A DNA stretch of 64,000 nucleotides from Diphasiastrum complanatum. Lineage: Eukaryota; Streptophyta; Lycopodiopsida; Lycopodiales; Lycopodiaceae. This document shows positions 24,601-37,312 of this stretch, piece by piece; the first letter of the stretch is position 1, and the number at the start of each line of letters is the position of its first letter. The notes beneath the pieces are model-generated. The model saw only the letters and a program-made list of their open reading frames with translations. It searched no databases and was not told where the DNA came from. Where the stretch lies: positions 22,129,436-22,193,435 of the forward strand of contig CM055093.1 of assembly GCA_029204225.1 (NCBI GenBank), written 5' to 3'. A program made the translations under genes and the position numbers.

Positions 24601-26200
24601 CATTTGATACTTTTTGACACTACATTTTTTTTTAAAATTACAATTTTTTTTCCCGACCGATTCTTTTGGGATGGACCAAGTTCTGAACCGCAATTTATGT
24701 CGATTTGTACAGTTCAGAACCGCCCGATTTTGAACCACTTGGCAACATTGTTTCGCAAATAGGCCTTGTGGGTCGAATATTGATGGTGGTGCACCAACTG
24801 GGTGGGGTGGTTAGCATGTTGATGTGACATGGCAATTCTCTTTAGAAATTTTGTTTCACCCTGAAACAAACGAAGAACATGAGGGACTGCAAACATGCAG
24901 TTAAGGATATCTCGTATACCTGTGCATTGAAGTGCCTACGGTCGGTGCCTCCAGAATTTTCCATATCATATGCTGTGAAATGCTTGCAACAAGCTGAGAC
25001 CTTTAACCTTTTGGGTCCTGTACGATTTGTAGCTGCTTGTGTCACACTCAGTTCTGTAACATTTGTCCCCTCATAGTCTCCAATTTGTAGGCCTTTGACA
25101 TAACTGACTGCATATCTGCTTGTTAGTAAAGGATCTTCTCCCGGAGTTTCTTGTCCTCGACCCCATCTAGGATCTCTAAATATGTTAATATTTGGACTCC
25201 AGAACGTCAGACCTGACAGCCCAGAGTTATACATTGCTCTTCCTTCCGTGGAGACTGCCTATGAAAACACAAGCATTAAGTTGCCATAATTCAAGATAAA
25301 TAGAATGAAGCACTGTATCAAGCATACCATTTGCACTTGGGTGAGCAACTTTTTGAAATGGTCAATTGCATGCAAGAAATACAAAAGCTTCCAATCCAAG
25401 TGCAATATTGTGTTGATGGTAGGTCAGAGTAGCACATCATCCATTCTGAACAAGGCATCTAGACACCAATTGCTGTCCGCTATAGTCATTTCTTTGAAAC
25501 CAAAACAAGAATGATATGTTGCATTCACATTGACTGCTTGCTGCATAATTGTATATTGAAAGCCCCTCGAAGTGATTCATTTGATGAAAATTTTCATAAC
25601 AAAATGAAAAAGGAAATTGTACATAACGATGCTAGTACAATCAGCTACCATTGTGAGACTAAAACATCATACATAATGATGCTAAGGCAATAAACTAGCG
25701 TTGCAATATCAACAACAACGCAGCTCATGAATTAAATACTTTTCACGAAATCTTACCTTGCCGATTTCTTCCCACAAAGATGCATTGAAGGAAGCTGCGG
25801 TAAGTATAACTTGAGGAAAGCTTGTAGCTGCTGGAATTGGCGCCTTGAACTGCACACCAGGACTATCTGCCACCCCGTGCAAAGCCTCCTGCCACCATTG
25901 GTACGCAGGCACTCCCAACCTCGGCACACCCGCTGCTTCATTCACCAGAAGCTCAATCTTCTCTGATACAGTCAAGCGTCTCACAAGATCATCCACACGC
26001 TCTCTGATCACCAAAGACGTATTACAGAACGGAAAATCTTGGAATCTGGAATCAAATCCTCCATCCGCACAAGCATATTTCGGCTGATTTACCTCCGATT
26101 TCAGATTAGCACCATCACTACTGTGAATCATTATCAGAAAAGATGAACTCAGCATCATCAGCACCATCGCGGATGCAGATATCATCCATCCAGAAGCCAT
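15032..26200 (-). CDS. Gene A: secreted GH3 beta-D-xylosidase, BXL6/7-like (7 exons, 811 aa)
   Basis: Coding exons on the minus strand: 26200-25757, 25258-24920, 21084-20915, 20366-20269, 20033-19683, 16247-15825 and 15642-15032 (2,436 bp; intron phases 0, 0, 2, 1, 1, 1; all GT-AG). The start was chosen for its AGCCATGGCT context and the hydrophobic signal peptide (about residues 1-30) that follows. The mature N-terminus shows YACADG. GH3 N-terminal domain, about 75-360: [62 protein letters not shown] and the nucleophile motif YIVSDCDAV (D323). GH3 C-terminal domain, about 395-625: [42 protein letters not shown] fibronectin-III-like domain closes the protein ([14 protein letters not shown]). 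Length is slightly above the usual 770-790. Expected role: releasing xylose (possibly arabinose) from cell-wall xylan oligosaccharides. The BXL6/7 placement comes from remembered motifs, not from a tree. All exons are open, so it looks functional. Confidence 0.93.
15825..16247 (-). CDS. Gene A exon 6
   Basis: 423 bp, residues 468-609, from [12 protein letters not shown] to YGDYNPG. Covers most of the GH3 C-terminal domain. Acceptor TTGCAG|GAATTC, donor CCAG|GTAGGC. Confidence 0.93.
17952..18916. mobile_element. Inverted-repeat (MITE/foldback-like) element, 965 bp
   Basis: Outer arms 17952-18051 and 18818-18916 are reverse complements over about 100 bp with some mismatches. They share TTGCTCAAAAAATCCCCATA at the tips, then GGTACCCTCT, TTGTATAGGGCCTCAAAATA and CCCTAAACTCAAA. 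No transposase is visible, so it would be non-autonomous. I could not fix a target-site duplication. A second small element sits inside it. Confidence 0.75.
18169..18409. mobile_element. Nested 241-bp element with 9-bp flanking repeat
   Basis: GGTCCAAAT occurs immediately on both sides (18160-18168 and 18410-18418), as a target-site duplication would. The ends read CATAG and, reversed, CATAG. Inside are strong palindromes built on AACCGTG: 18189-18204 with 18240-18256, and GGTTCTCA with TGAGAACC at 18370-18398. A 9-bp duplication suits Mutator-like elements, and an 8-bp reading would suit hAT; the superfamily is not resolved. Confidence 0.6.
19180..19369. mobile_element. GC-rich hairpin element, copy 1
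   Basis: A 190-bp block with many GCGTCCG/CGGACGC motifs in GC-rich arms around an AT-rich core (about 19253-19321). The arms are imperfect inverted repeats (CGCGGGTCCGCATCCGCGTC against the reversed right arm). GGACCCT flanks both sides (19173-19179 and 19370-19376). A related block lies in gene B intron 2 at 38985-39156. Confidence 0.65.
19683..20033 (-). CDS. Gene A exon 5
   Basis: 351 bp, residues 351-468, from GLDLNCGTY through [21 protein letters not shown] and VIGPHGNAS to GNYAG. Acceptor TTCAG|GGCTGG, donor GCAG|GTATTT. Confidence 0.93.
20034..20268 (-). other. Gene A intron 4 (235 bp)
   Basis: Phase-1 GT-AG intron with nothing notable. Confidence 0.85.
20269..20366 (-). CDS. Gene A exon 4 (nucleophile exon)
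   Basis: 98 bp, residues 318-351. Encodes YIVSDCDAV with the catalytic aspartate, and [15 protein letters not shown]. Acceptor GGCAG|GTATAT, donor GCAG|GTAATA. Confidence 0.93.
20367..20914 (-). other. Gene A intron 3 (548 bp)
   Basis: Phase-2 GT-AG intron. No repeats or coding sequence recognised. Confidence 0.85.
20915..21084 (-). CDS. Gene A exon 3
   Basis: 170 bp, residues 262-318 (last codon split 2+1). Starts [10 protein letters not shown] and ends KWGLDG. Acceptor ATCAG|GTGAC, donor GATGG|GTATGT. Confidence 0.93.
21085..24919 (-). other. Gene A intron 2 (3,835 bp)
   Basis: Phase-0 GT-AG intron. Its first 60-70 bases are still alignable with the start of gene B intron 2. It contains a 12-base C run at 22219-22230 and a 67-bp tandem duplication at 23277-23410. 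No transposon coding sequence is recognised. Confidence 0.75.
23277..23410. repeat. 67-bp tandem duplication
   Basis: Copies 23277-23343 and 23344-23410 both begin GACTCCCCCTTTTAACCCTT and run to AGATCTCCA(G/A)AAG. Only a few bases differ, so the duplication is recent. Confidence 0.92.
24920..25258 (-). CDS. Gene A exon 2
   Basis: 339 bp, residues 149-261, from [11 protein letters not shown] to DRRHFNAQ. Acceptor CATAG|GCAGTC, donor CAG|GTATAC. Six codons shorter than the gene B counterpart because of an indel after the DYEG block. Confidence 0.93.
25259..25756 (-). other. Gene A intron 1 (498 bp)
   Basis: Phase-0 intron with a canonical GTAAGA donor and TTTTCATAG acceptor. The gene B counterpart has a GC donor. 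Confidence 0.85.
25757..26200 (-). CDS. Gene A exon 1
   Basis: 444 bp, residues 1-148: signal peptide, YACADGG, dimer-side segment and first part of the GH3 barrel ([16 protein letters not shown]). Donor AAG|GTAAGA. The longer open frame upstream to 26455 is 5' UTR, with no homology to the family. Confidence 0.93.
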
Positions 26201-26463
26201 GGCTAAGATCTTGGGAGCACTAAACCGAAGAAAGCATAGCTGCTCACAGCTGCTCTGATCTGATATCAGCTCACGATCAAACGATATGAATGAGCTGATA
26301 ATTTTGGGGAAAAGGGTGGCCTCATCCTTAGATTGTAGCTCTTGACACGAGGCAGTCTTCCATTGGTGATAAGTTAATGCGTTCAATGCCACTAAGATAA
26401 GTCCCTCCCAAGTTAGAGCCTTCCCCCCGAGGGAACTTGAAGCACTAATGTGCATCCAGACAC

Positions 26464-26925
26464 GACATTAACATTAAGGTAGACGTACTTTACGTCTACA
26501 ACCGGAGTACGTCTACAACCGGGTTGGATAAGTTGGTTATCTTGGCATCCAAAGTTTTTTTCATCCCAAGTTTCAGGCTTTACTTGGAAACCAAGCAACA
26601 TTAAGATAAGTCACCCACCTTTGAAAGTTGGATGCTTGGTATCCAAAGCTTTTTTGGTCCCAAGTTCGAGCCTCCCCTTGGACACCAAGATGCACTAAGT
26701 TGCATCTTTCGTTGGTCTTAGGTTCAAGCCCCCCTTGGAACCCAAGATGCAACACTGAGGTCTAAGATACGTGAGATCATCCAAGGGTTGGCTCACTTGG
26801 TTAGCTTGGCATCCAAAGTTTCTTTGGTCCTAGGTTCAACCTCCCCCTTGAAACCAAAATGCACTAAGATACGTTAGAACGGAGTTAGAAGTTTCTTTGG
26901 TCCCAGGTTCAAACCCCGCTTTAAG
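26464..26925 (+). mobile_element. Cluster of tRNA-derived SINE heads
   Basis: Tandem diverged copies of a tRNA-like Pol III promoter. The best head is 26785-26845, with A box TGGCTCACTTGG (26789-26800) and B box GGTTCAACCT (26833-26842), between them GCATCCAAAGTTTCTTTGGTCC. Further B boxes are AGTTCGAGCC (about 26664), GGTTCAAGCC (26721-26730) and GGTTCAAACC (26906-26915). A weaker A/B pair lies at 26524-26578. Spacer words such as TTGGCATCCAAAG recur. The cluster begins about 260 bp upstream of the gene A start codon, on the opposite strand. Confidence 0.65.
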
Positions 26926-27497
26926 ATGGGCATAAGACTTTTGAAATCCAAAATGGTCACTAATAAAAGCAAGGGCAGAATCAACAATTTAGCATGAATA
27001 CAAAGAGAACCATAATAAAAAAACATGATGATTAATAATAGAATAAATCTAATGTGGACTAGAAAATGATCGTGGGGTTGAAGTGTAAGCATCACAAAAA
27101 CTAGAACACATATCAAAGATAATGACACCACTTTTGAAGAGCAAAAATAAAAACAAGAAGCTCTTTCTCATGAGTAGAATAGTGTAATTCATAGAAATGA
27201 AAACACCGAGCCTCATAAGCGATAGCAAACTGATATTGAAAAAGTAAAGTGCCTAACCTGATGGAACTAGCATCAATCTCAACAAGTAAATTTCTGACCA
27301 AACTAGGTTAAGCTCAAACTAAGCTCAAGACTAAGCGAAGATAACATTATGCTTAGCCACATCAAACGAAATCTGGCAAGCAAGAGTCCACTTAAAATGA
27401 AGCTTTTTTGTAAAGTGCACGAGAGAGCAGTAATAGTGAAAATATGAAGAACAAGACAACAAAACTGAAATCTTAATCAAGAAACATACAAACATGA

Positions 27498-28856
<1,359 letters not shown>

Positions 28857-31800
28857 TTCTTCCCTCCTTAAACTGCTTCTATCTTAGAAGCTTCTCAAGA
28901 CAGGAAAGAATTACAGGAACAGTTCCTTTAACTTACAATATTAACCGAGGACAACATTATTCTTAGTCTGACTTCCATATCAAACAAGTACTCAGAGATA
29001 AACCTATCTCTGTTCTGGAGTATGACTCAAGTTTGAAAAAAGTACACTAAGCAATAAATTTCTCAACTAGGTTACACTCAACACAAGTTAGTAACATCAC
29101 CTTCATGTAAAACACTTACATGAACCACTGAGTGAAATATTTCCTAACTTAGGAGATTAAAGTTAAAGAATTAATAATTACAGTCTGAAATTATCCAAAA
29201 ACTCTGGCAAACAATTTATAAAAAACTTCCAAGTACAACTATCCTTAGAATCCAATTCTCAAATACTCTTTTGAGTTAGACGCCTCTGTTTCTAGCATCA
29301 TATGCAAGACATAATAGCATTCATTCATCTTAATTGACTTGTCTGTCTCCTAAGATAACTGGAGATCCAATCAAAAGGAAAAACTATACTCAAGCATCTG
29401 CAGACCATATACTGTAGCAGAATAGCATCCACTAGATAAATTAAATTCTCCACAAATAAGATAACTTATCTTGTGAGAATATCTGTGAGATCCATAGGCT
29501 CTCAATAAGATACTGGAGTAGAGAAATTCACAACACTGATTTGAATTCTTACTCAAATAATAGACCAAGTATTAATCATCACACTTAAGAATCATCACCA
29601 TTCCTTTAAACCCTCTGACAATAATTAAGTATCTATTTATGATCCGTCAATCATAAATATTTAGCTACATATGATTCGTCAATCATAATTTTCTGGAATC
29701 CAAAATCATACTTATTCATTTACAGGATACTGGAGTATATGTTCAACATAACTCAAGAAAAGTAAGAATCATTCCAAAATCTTTCCACCGAGAAAATATT
29801 GGATTTAGGAATATTTTTCAAACATGATTCTTTAACTGAAGTGCAAGAATCAAGGTTTATTAACCACTAGTAATTAAAGACTGAACGCATACCAAAATGA
29901 CAATCATCTCCAACTACAAAAACTTTAGATTACAATCTAGATTCAAATCTAGATACCCAAAGTCCTGTTGAATATCAATTCAGATATTATTCTTGGTTTC
30001 ATTATGATTTGTTATCCAATTGAGTGCTCTGGGATACAATCACTAATGAGCTGAGTCTATTCCTTAACTAAAGAATACTCTATCCCAAGAATACTGTATA
30101 TCCAATGCACATAATTTTAACTAATGAACCCAAATGATTCACTAATCATGCGTCTTACAAGCAATATAAATCAAAACCATCAGTTTCTGGTGAATCCACA
30201 TCACACTGATCGTTTTACCAATTAGCTTCACTCTGGAGTAATCAACTACTCAAGTTAATGGCCAATGATTCAGAAATCTCAAATGTCTAAATGAAGAATT
30301 CAATTATACTAGTATGACACCACATTTAGATCCTTACCCAAATCATTTGTAAGTTAATCCATAAATTTTCTATACAAAGATTTGTTAACTCTGCAAGTCT
30401 GATCCCTACAGGTTAATGATAAGCTTCAAATCCCCCTAGATCCAAGAGCATCAACTCTAGGGACAAGCTTCAATCAACTAACAAATCCAATGTAATCCAT
30501 ATATTAGATTCTACTTCTACATCACAATTGACATCCAAAACTGCGGACAACTCAATGGTTACAAAGATATAAGCTATGAATTCAACTAAATGAATTCTAT
30601 CCAGGAAATTAATAAATGGTATTAAGCAATTATTTACTGGTATTATTAAAATCCTAATTGTGAAATACATTTCCCGATCACACTTACTACCTCTGATGTC
30701 CACTCTTCTTCCCTCCTTAGAATTTTCAGTTTTCTGAAAATCTATTTCAGCTAAGGTACTAAGAAGACGTGACGACATTTGTAAATGTTCAAAATTGATT
30801 ATTGTAGGAAAAAATCTGAAACAATTTCATTTCTATCCTATATCTGGGTTGAATAACTGATATATCAAAAATCATCTACTAGTATGTGATATAGTACTAA
30901 TACGATCTTTTGAATACAATTCACCATAGAATTTTACTAGAAATGAAATCAGTTATGTACTTCCTATTATTACAATTTTTCTAAAAAATTTAGACTGTTC
31001 TCCCTTTTCATTTATTGGCTTGAGAATTACTTCGTTAAAGTTACTTATAATTAATGGGAAATAACATTTGGATTCGAGTACTTTCTACATTGTATTCATT
31101 CCAAATAATATGAATAAAGAATTACCTCCAAATACTATGAATTTTCCACCGTTAATTATTTAACAAGTATCTCAAAAGCTTTGGTTTGTTCAATTTTAAT
31201 GACCAAAATCATCAAAACCACAATAACCAACTGATCGGTGTTCCACCAATTTGAAAAGGAGAAAATTGAAAAAACACGATTTAACTCCATTTACTGGGAA
31301 TACCAATACTCCAGAGTTAATTGGTTTAAATAGCATCGTACCAAGGAATCGAATTCCTAGACCGGGTCTATGTCTGAGAACCATACCATTCTCCCCTTCC
31401 GTCAAGATCGGCCTGAAAAAATTCATTTCCAAAACCGATTATTATAGCTTAACCAAAGATTCAACAATACTAAAGTTCCCAAAAAAACCTGGCTTAGCCA
31501 AAAATGTCAAAGTAATAAAATTTGGAAACATGCGTATTGTCCCTAGAGAAAGGAAATCCAAATTCCTTGAACTCACGTTACGAGAAACAATACAAAATCC
31601 AAGGCTAAATTTTGACAATCAAACACCAAGAAACCAAAATTTCTTTGACTGGGTGTTAATAACTTGAATTTTTGGAGCTGTTCAACCAAACCGATTCCGA
31701 TCCAACTCAAAGTTACCAAATGTCCAAAAAATTTTACAAAGCCTGGATTAACAGGCATGTAATAGCACTGATGTAGATAGTCAACCAATTCTTTAAATTG

Positions 31801-31963
31801 TCGACCACTCACAACGACTTTAGTCACCTTGCCCATCATGCGGGGTAAGGTTTTAAAATTACCAAATAGGCCTAAAAACCAAACCCTATCTTTACAAAAA
31901 AGAAAAAAAAAAACATTAGGGTCGGCTCCCTCTTCACATCACTAAAGCATCTCGGACATCACA

Positions 31964-32001
<38 letters not shown>

Positions 32002-33131
32002 GCTCCCAGCCGCAACCATCCAGAGAGAAAACAAATTCAGAAGCTGGATCGAAAGAGAACAGGATCGCGAGAGGGAAATGAGGGAAATCAAGGTAGGTCA
32101 CACTCCTCAGCCCCATTAACAGAGAGGTTCATCCAAGATCCACCCGACCATCAGCAAGCATGAAGCTGCCCTCACACAAGGCCACAGAATTCGCTGCCCA
32201 GCACAAATTCGCTTCATCAATCCATAGCCTACAGTTCCACCACTGGTCCCGCTCAGCTCCAAGCAGTTTGATCCACAATCAATTCCTTACAGCTCTCCCT
32301 AGAAGAATCGCACCATTACAATTAACCTGTCTTTCCACTGTCACCTTTCTGAAACCACTGAAACCAGATAAACGAATTGGAAAGGACTGTAAATTGTTTC
32401 AGGTTGATTACCAACATGGTTACCTTCCTCAATCAAGATTTCTAACCTCTCAACTATTCCAAAGAACTATGATCTTCTCCCTGCTTCTACCAAAAAGCAG
32501 GACTGTCCGTATCATAATTGCTTTCACAGGGAATAGTTAACTTTTATGGCAGGCAGTAAGAGTCCTCAATTGTGCTTGTCTTTTTCTGCTTATACTAGTG
32601 AAAGTACAGAACTACAATATCCAATCAAGGTATTCAGCTTGCATTCATATAAAATGAATCCTCAGCATGCATACTGAAATTCAGATTCAAGATTATCAGG
32701 TTCCAATAATTTATTCAGGACGGACCGATTTCCAACCAGTCTTTCCATGAATTCTCCAGAACTAATCATGAATCTAAATTGCCCACATCAATCTGGATTT
32801 TATGGAACTGTTCAAACCACACACAAGCAGATTTACATATGCAGAACTTCCACATCAAATGAAATCTTTCACAAGGCACAAAAAAATATTTAAAAGAAGG
32901 AATTCATTACTAACTCATAGCATTTATATCAAAATTCCACAAGTAGAAGAGCACTCTACCACCAAAATTGATAAGTATGCATTCAATCGGAATTAGTGAA
33001 TCCAATTCCAAACTTCGTGAAATCAGCACTTCAAACCGGGATGCAAATCCAAGTGCTTCACTTTCCAATCCGATGTAGAGTTTGACTCCATTCCCATCCA
33101 AGACCGCATCTTAGCTGGGCTCTAAGACCAA
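28857..33131 (-). mobile_element. Internal region of a non-autonomous (LARD-like) LTR element
   Basis: About 4.3 kb between the two LTRs. A primer-binding-site match, TGGTCTTAGAGCC (33118-33130, minus strand; two mismatches to the initiator-Met consensus), sits next to the 5' LTR, and a polypurine tract sits next to the 3' LTR. No gag, protease, reverse transcriptase or integrase motif was seen. A 36-bp (GA)n lies at 31964-31999. Reading frames of 126-138 aa exist on the plus strand but match nothing I know. Confidence 0.7.
31964..31999. repeat. (GA)n microsatellite
   Basis: Short GA run inside the LTR element. Confidence 0.95.
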
Positions 33132-33540
33132 TGTAAAGACCCTAAAGGATTGCCCCTAAGATGAGGATAAGAGAACACAATAGAAGAGACTATGGAGCCA
33201 AACCGCCCAACCAATCCTAGATCAAATCTGGATCTAGCCTCTAAGCCATGCCATGTGGAGAAGAGAGCAACTGGTAACCTAAACCCAATATGTCGACGAG
33301 AGAATCCCCACCTCATTATATAGAGAGTAGAGTCATGTGCATGAAACCATGCAATCTCCATGCAGGTCAACTATAAATAGATCACATCTCTTCATGCAGT
33401 CCTCCTGCCTATATCTGTCACACAGACATGCAATGCTCCAAATGTCTCAATTAAAGTGTTTGGGTCCTCTCAAGGTAATTAGTCACAAACTGGCCTTGAC
33501 ATGGAATTAAATCATGGCGTGACCAATAATCTCGAGTACT
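33132..33540 (-). repeat. 5' LTR, truncated
   Basis: Matches 28379-28796 but lacks the first 60 bp of the LTR (the TGTTATAGCC end). It breaks off at CTCGAGTACT and is joined, through a 50-bp filler of TTGGCCT-type repeats (33541-33590), to repeat R1 copy 2. Confidence 0.85.
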
Positions 33541-33590
33541 TTGGCCTTTTGGCCTCATTGGATTTTGGCCTCTTGGCCTCCAATGATTTT

Positions 33591-34375
33591 TGAATATCAG
33601 TAGGACAAGGTCAACCCTGACCTTACGATGATCAAGGCAAATATGACCATCAAAAACAAGAAAACCTAAAAACTCACCATCAAAAACTTGGCAAATAGTT
33701 AATGAGTGACAAGTAGTTGAAGAACGAACAAAAGATGAGACACATATTGAGAAGAGAAGTGCTATAAATAAGAATGTCATCAAATTAGACAAGTATACCA
33801 TGGACTATAAAAGGATGCATAATATTATTCATGACATTTTGAAAGATAGGGGGACTATAGGGGCTTCAATCCAATGAGGAGAGGGCAAAACTATCTAGAC
33901 ATGGGGATCTAGGCAACTAGGGTTGTCACCAGCCTTAATACATTCAAATGTGGAATGGTGCCTAGATTGTGAAAGGAATGCATCCTTTTGCTTATCTTTT
34001 TCTACCTTTTATCTTTTGGGTGCCTAGGCATCAATGGTTCTAGTTTTTTAGATTTATATATGCATCAAGGGCTTTAGATGTTCTCCTCTTGAGGTTGATC
34101 TTCCCAAGAGAGGTGAACGATGTATAAAAACCTCCTACTCATCGATCTTAATCATCTCTTCTTGTGGTGTGTGGTTCTAACACTTATTTTCTTTGAATAT
34201 GGATCTTATGGATTTAGTTTCATGAACTAAGAGTGGAAAATGATTATGCTAATGATTAAGCTTGAATGTTATCGATAGCATAATTAACAACAAAACAAGT
34301 ATTCAACATTCATAGAGTGATCACATCCAAGGAAAATAAGAGAGCCTTAGACAATGGAAGTAGGAAGAGGAGGAG

Positions 34376-34377
<2 letters not shown>
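33591..34377. repeat. Direct repeat R1, copy 2 (with gypsy RT fragment)
   Basis: Second copy of 27498-28275. The gypsy reverse-transcriptase relic is cut at the 33591 junction, so no RNase H follows. It carries a roughly 20-bp insertion (about 34340-34362) relative to copy 1 just before the (CT)n. Confidence 0.92.

Positions 34378-34454
<77 letters not shown>
34378..34454. repeat. (CT)38 microsatellite
   Basis: 77-bp CT run ending repeat R1 copy 2. Confidence 0.97.
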
Positions 34455-34457
<3 letters not shown>

Positions 34458-36274
34458 TACAAATGAAGAAGGTGTTTAAAAAATGGTGTGACATGCCCTT
34501 ATATAGACAAAGCTATGATTAAGATTTGATGGACCCAAAACCATGTGCCACAACAACTTGATTTGCACAAAAATCTTTTAATCAAATTTATATTTAACTA
34601 CTCGGGTCCCTTTTTACATCTAATCTCGTTGAGAGCTATTCTACTATTATTTCTTGTGCCTTTGGGTTGCAAGTACATTGCACCATTTAATGGTGTCTAA
34701 CTTTATGATTGGGTAGCTTTGATCCACTTGTTTGCTCCTTTTCGATGTGGCCACACTTTAGTTTCGGATGTCATAGAATTTGGTTGTGAGGCATCTGGCT
34801 TGTTATTTATTCATTGGTTGACTTCCTTCTAATGGTGGTAGAGCTCCCAGTAGACATAAGTTCTGGAGCTCTCATTGCTAATCTTTTGTTGACACTCTTC
34901 CTAGTTCTAGGGTTGCAATTCCACATTTAGATAGTCATGTACGATTGATGACAACCAGAAATTTTGTTAGAAGATTGCATGGGAATTTGACAGCATGCCC
35001 CCCGTATGAATTTGGTGATACCTTTTTGGCTATGCCCTCAAAACACAATAATCATAGAACATTACAATTGTCTACAACACGAAATTACAAATTACACGTT
35101 ACATCTTCAGATCCATATATCACATGAAAATCCCAAATTTGTTAGTAGGTTATCCTTCCAAATGTGGAGCAAACTTAATAAAGTTGGAATCTCTCAAAAC
35201 ATTATATAAGATATCTTTCTATAAGTAAAATGATTTTCTAATCATTGTTGAGCTTGTTAAGACTAGTGTTGGGAAGTTATTACAATTTTTAGTACTAGGT
35301 AATAAGGGATTTCTTATCTTCTAAACCGACCACTTCTAGAGTATTACAATTTTTTAACATTTTGATAAAAGCCATGTATCAATATAAATCGGGTATATGA
35401 GTTGCATACTGGTTCAAACAAAATTGATATTGCAAGTTGTTACCCTCGATTATCAACCCAGTTAAGAATGTACACTCAAGAATCAACCAATTATCAACCT
35501 CAATATAAATATAGAGTGGAGCTGAATGCCACATTGCATTGTGTGGCAGAGGGGTACGTAGGTCTAAAGACCTAGCCTTTCACCCTTTATGTGAAGTGTG
35601 AGGAGAGTGTGTTTGGAAGGAGTTAGCATTAAGCATGCATTTAGCTCAACCCATAAATATTTAAAAATTATTGAAAGGCACAAACTTTTTGAAGGATAAT
35701 ATGCATATGTTCAAAAGCTTGACCTTTTTTTAATACAACAGTAGATATACATTTTTTGGCCATGAGTTGCTCACCATGAGTGTTCTCAAGACACAAATGA
35801 GACATATTACATATTTAATTCTGGCTACTAAGTGAAATTTAATATTGATTTGACATGAGTATTTACTCTTGGTTGGTTGGCCCTAGTTCACGATGCATGC
35901 ATTTCCAAGGTGATCGATATGTCGCGAGAAGCTTTGCCTTACGGAGGGCATTCGAATTGGTAGAAATTTTTTAAAAAAAAAAAAGAATAAAACTTACACT
36001 CTCAAAGAGTTGAAAACTTTAAAAAACTCATTTTTGCTCAAACTCACCTATAGGATTGACACCTCAACTTTTAGCAAATCGTCACAATAGATTACCATTT
36101 ATGTGACATAGCTAAAACAAAGCAAATATTGAGAGATTTAGATTCTAGAATCTACTATCATAAAAACATGAAATAGATTCCTTCTGTGATACTGTAGTTG
36201 ATGTCCTCCCAACATTTGTTATAACTTTTCAATTGCACCTCTATATGCACCCAACATTGGTTAGAACCTAGGGT
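34455..36274. other. Unassigned intergenic sequence
   Basis: No gene recognised. This is distal upstream sequence of gene B. Confidence 0.35.
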
Positions 36275-36945
36275 CTTTATTTTCCACATTAAAGTTCCAA
36301 TCCATCAAGGACCACTACACAAATAGTGAATTACAAGGAACAAAGAACTTGGAGACTTCATTTCCACGCCAAAGATCCAATCTATCAAGACCATCACACA
36401 AAGAGCTTCAAGTACAAGAAAAAAAAACTTTGGGGACGTCATTTTCCATGCCAAAATTCCAATCCATCAGGATCATCACTCAAAGAGTGAATTACAAAAA
36501 AAAAAGAAACTTGGTGACTTCATTTTCCATGCCAAAAGTTTTAATCATCACGTCAAAGTTCCAATCCATCACACAAAGAGTCAAATCACACAAGGAGTAA
36601 AAAGAACTCAGGGACTTCATTTTCCACGTGGCAAAGTTCCAATCAATGATGCCAAGGTTCCAATCAATCAATCCATCATGCCAAATTCCAATCCTTCAAG
36701 TATTGTATACACTACACAAAGAGTGAATTTCAAGGAAAAAAGAACTCACTGACCTCCTTTTCCATGCGTCAAAGTTCGAGTCCGTCATGCCAACAACGTT
36801 CCAATCAATCCATCATGCCAAATTTCAATCCATCAAGTACACACTACACAAAGAGTGAGATTCAAGGACAAAAGAACTCAACCTACTTCACAAAGTTCCA
36901 ATCCATCACATCCATTACACAAAGAGTGAATTTCAAGGAAACAAA
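36275..36945. repeat. Minisatellite upstream of gene B (about 7 units)
   Basis: Irregular tandem units of about 65-140 bp carrying, in order, CACAAAGAGTGAATT(T)CAAGG, AAAAGAACT, GACTTCATTTTCCA, GCCAAAGTTCCAATCCATCA. The CACAAAGAG anchor (or one-base variants) recurs near 36318, 36396, 36478, 36572, 36715, 36848 and 36918. The array ends about 370 bp before the gene B start codon. Confidence 0.85.
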
Positions 36946-37267
36946 AAATGGCCTCCTCAATGATAAAAAGTGGGCCCTAGTAGTATTGTTGAGGTTTGAG
37001 AGACACTTCACTTTTCCTTCAAAATCAATGCTGTCAATGAATGATTGCTCTCGATCGCTTACAAGAGAGCATTGGATCGTCCCGACCAGATTCTATGATG
37101 GCAAACGAGGAGATTTCTTTCTCGGCTTAAGCTACTGTTTCTGCTTTACATTTCTGAGGTGTTTTCAGACAGAGGTAGCACAATTCCTGACGGTTCTAGT
37201 GAATCATTTTTTCTAAAGCAAGAGCATCAAAGCTACTCGTAAGATCATTCCTCTGAAAATCTTTAAA

Positions 37268-37276
37268 ATGACATAA
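37268..37276 (+). other. Minimal upstream ORF (ATG ACA TAA)
   Basis: A two-codon upstream ORF 45 bp before the gene B start. It matters only if the transcript starts upstream of it, which cannot be seen from the sequence. Confidence 0.3.
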
Positions 37277-37312
37277 TTGTTCATAAACACGAGCATCAAA
37301 CCTAATTTGAAA

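Noticed and set aside
25709-25756. Extension of gene A exon 1 past 25757
   Set aside because: This is read-through into intron 1; the GTAAGA donor and the AVSTEGRA continuation in exon 2 fix the boundary.
26785-26845. A possible functional tRNA gene
   Set aside because: A and B boxes are present, but I could not fold an acceptor stem or a proper anticodon arm, and several diverged copies are nearby. A SINE cluster fits better.
31251-31667. 138-aa plus-strand reading frame in the LARD-like element
   Set aside because: No known motif, no conserved context and AT-rich composition typical of chance frames. The same applies to the 126-aa frame at 32160-32540.
36275-36945. CRISPR-like repeat array
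   Set aside because: Units are irregular in length, diverged, lack uniform spacers and lie in a plant nuclear context.
37277-37312. A longer N-terminus for gene B starting at 37277
   Set aside because: 37277 is TTG, not ATG. The first in-frame ATG is 37313, which matches the gene A start by context and signal peptide.
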